Assembly: GCA_002721445.1 (NCBI GenBank)
Contig: PBKN01000005.1
Span: 62,001 to 126,000, forward strand
Reading direction: 5' to 3'
Source of the DNA: Chloroflexota bacterium
GTDB taxonomy: Bacteria; Chloroflexota; Dehalococcoidia; Lucifugimonadales; GCA-002723415
DNA: 64,000 bases
Below the pieces are notes generated by a model, which saw only the letters and a program-made list of their open reading frames with translations, made no database searches and had not been told where the DNA came from. This document shows, piece by piece, positions 63,858 to 64,000 of this stretch. Position 1 is the first letter of the stretch. The number at the start of each line of letters is the position of its first letter. The position numbers and the translations under genes are program-made.

Positions 63858-64000
63858 CTATTTCTTCTTTAATTTTAAAAATGGAAGAGCCAACATTAAA
63901 GACTCTAAAACTAGTCTAGAATTTAAGTTCTTTTTTAAATTCAATTCACATTCTTGAATTGATTTTAAAAAAGAATGAATAATATCATTACTAATTAATT
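63858..64000 (-). CDS. 3' end of a holB-like gene (DNA polymerase III delta' subunit); partial
   Basis: An open minus-strand frame enters from the right edge (codon starting at 63998) and stops at TAG 63858. The last 46 residues include NLNSRLVLESLMLALPFLKL. The N-x-R-L-x-L-E-x-L-x-L-x-L-P pattern is the typical C-terminus of DnaX/HolB-family clamp-loader subunits. The upstream part lies outside the window, so the assignment rests on this tail. It is too short to appear as a long ORF. Confidence 0.55.
   Translation of the reverse strand, partial: LISNDIIHSFLKSIQECELNLKKNLNSRLVLESLMLALPFLKLKKK

Noticed and set aside
1..64000. CRISPR arrays, insertion sequences, prophage genes, rRNA
   Set aside because: No regularly spaced repeats, transposase motifs, phage structural genes or rRNA segments were seen.

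Overview
The window looks like a chromosomal segment of a low-GC, probably marine bacterium of the phylum Chloroflexota (SAR202/Dehalococcoidia-like). This assignment is an inference. It rests on AT-rich codon use, a giant Chlor_Arch_YYY-type (DUF2298) membrane protein, a split methylmalonyl-CoA mutase, a single-gene N,N-dimethylformamidase-like enzyme, enolase-superfamily and MaoC genes, and a secreted surface protein instead of outer-membrane genes. No rRNA, CRISPR array, prophage or insertion sequence was seen. Genes are tightly packed, often with 1-4 nt stop/start overlaps.

Layout. 1-13192 (minus strand): the 5' part of a large secreted Ig-like/EF-hand surface protein with its own strong promoter, then rho, pyrG, an SDR, a PHP phosphoesterase, xseB-xseA, efp, aroQ, a Xer recombinase, topA, two tRNA-Ser genes and a HAD phosphatase. 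13296-17789: a 1497-residue polytopic membrane protein. 17775-20648 (minus): a Gfo/Idh/MocA oxidoreductase and a split transketolase. 20821-26333: rny, a TrpH-like PHP protein, plsY, a B-box zinc-finger membrane protein and aspS. 26393-30545: 2-oxoacid dehydrogenase E1alpha-E1beta-E2 and an aldo/keto reductase. 30527-35884: rimI-like, a heterodimeric ABC exporter and ruvB.

36046-50366 (plus strand) is the most interesting block, a long run of co-oriented genes dominated by cobalamin chemistry. It holds the two halves of methylmalonyl-CoA mutase around an acyl-CoA dehydrogenase and the epimerase. Next come a PF13769-like protein, a zinc homocysteine methyltransferase, an unrecognised 236-residue protein, a UroD/MtaA-family methyltransferase, a pterin-binding methyltransferase and a corrinoid protein. 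A small four-cysteine ORF in a broken or unusual reading frame follows, then a RACo-like ferredoxin/ASKHA corrinoid activator, and then a 2-hydroxyacid dehydrogenase, a PHP protein, two MaoC proteins and an enolase-superfamily enzyme. Together these look like a composite of a split, ATP-reactivated methionine synthase and a four-component corrinoid O-demethylase.

50406-54137 (minus): a CocE-like hydrolase and gatA-gatC. With an AspRS carrying His31 this suggests tRNA-dependent Asn/Gln formation. 54231-63772: alpha/beta hydrolase, beta-hydroxyacid dehydrogenase, M16 peptidase, dimethylformamidase-like protein, a tandem SDR pair in which one copy has lost its catalytic Lys, and a CvpA-like protein. 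The right edge holds the 3' end of a holB-like gene on the minus strand.
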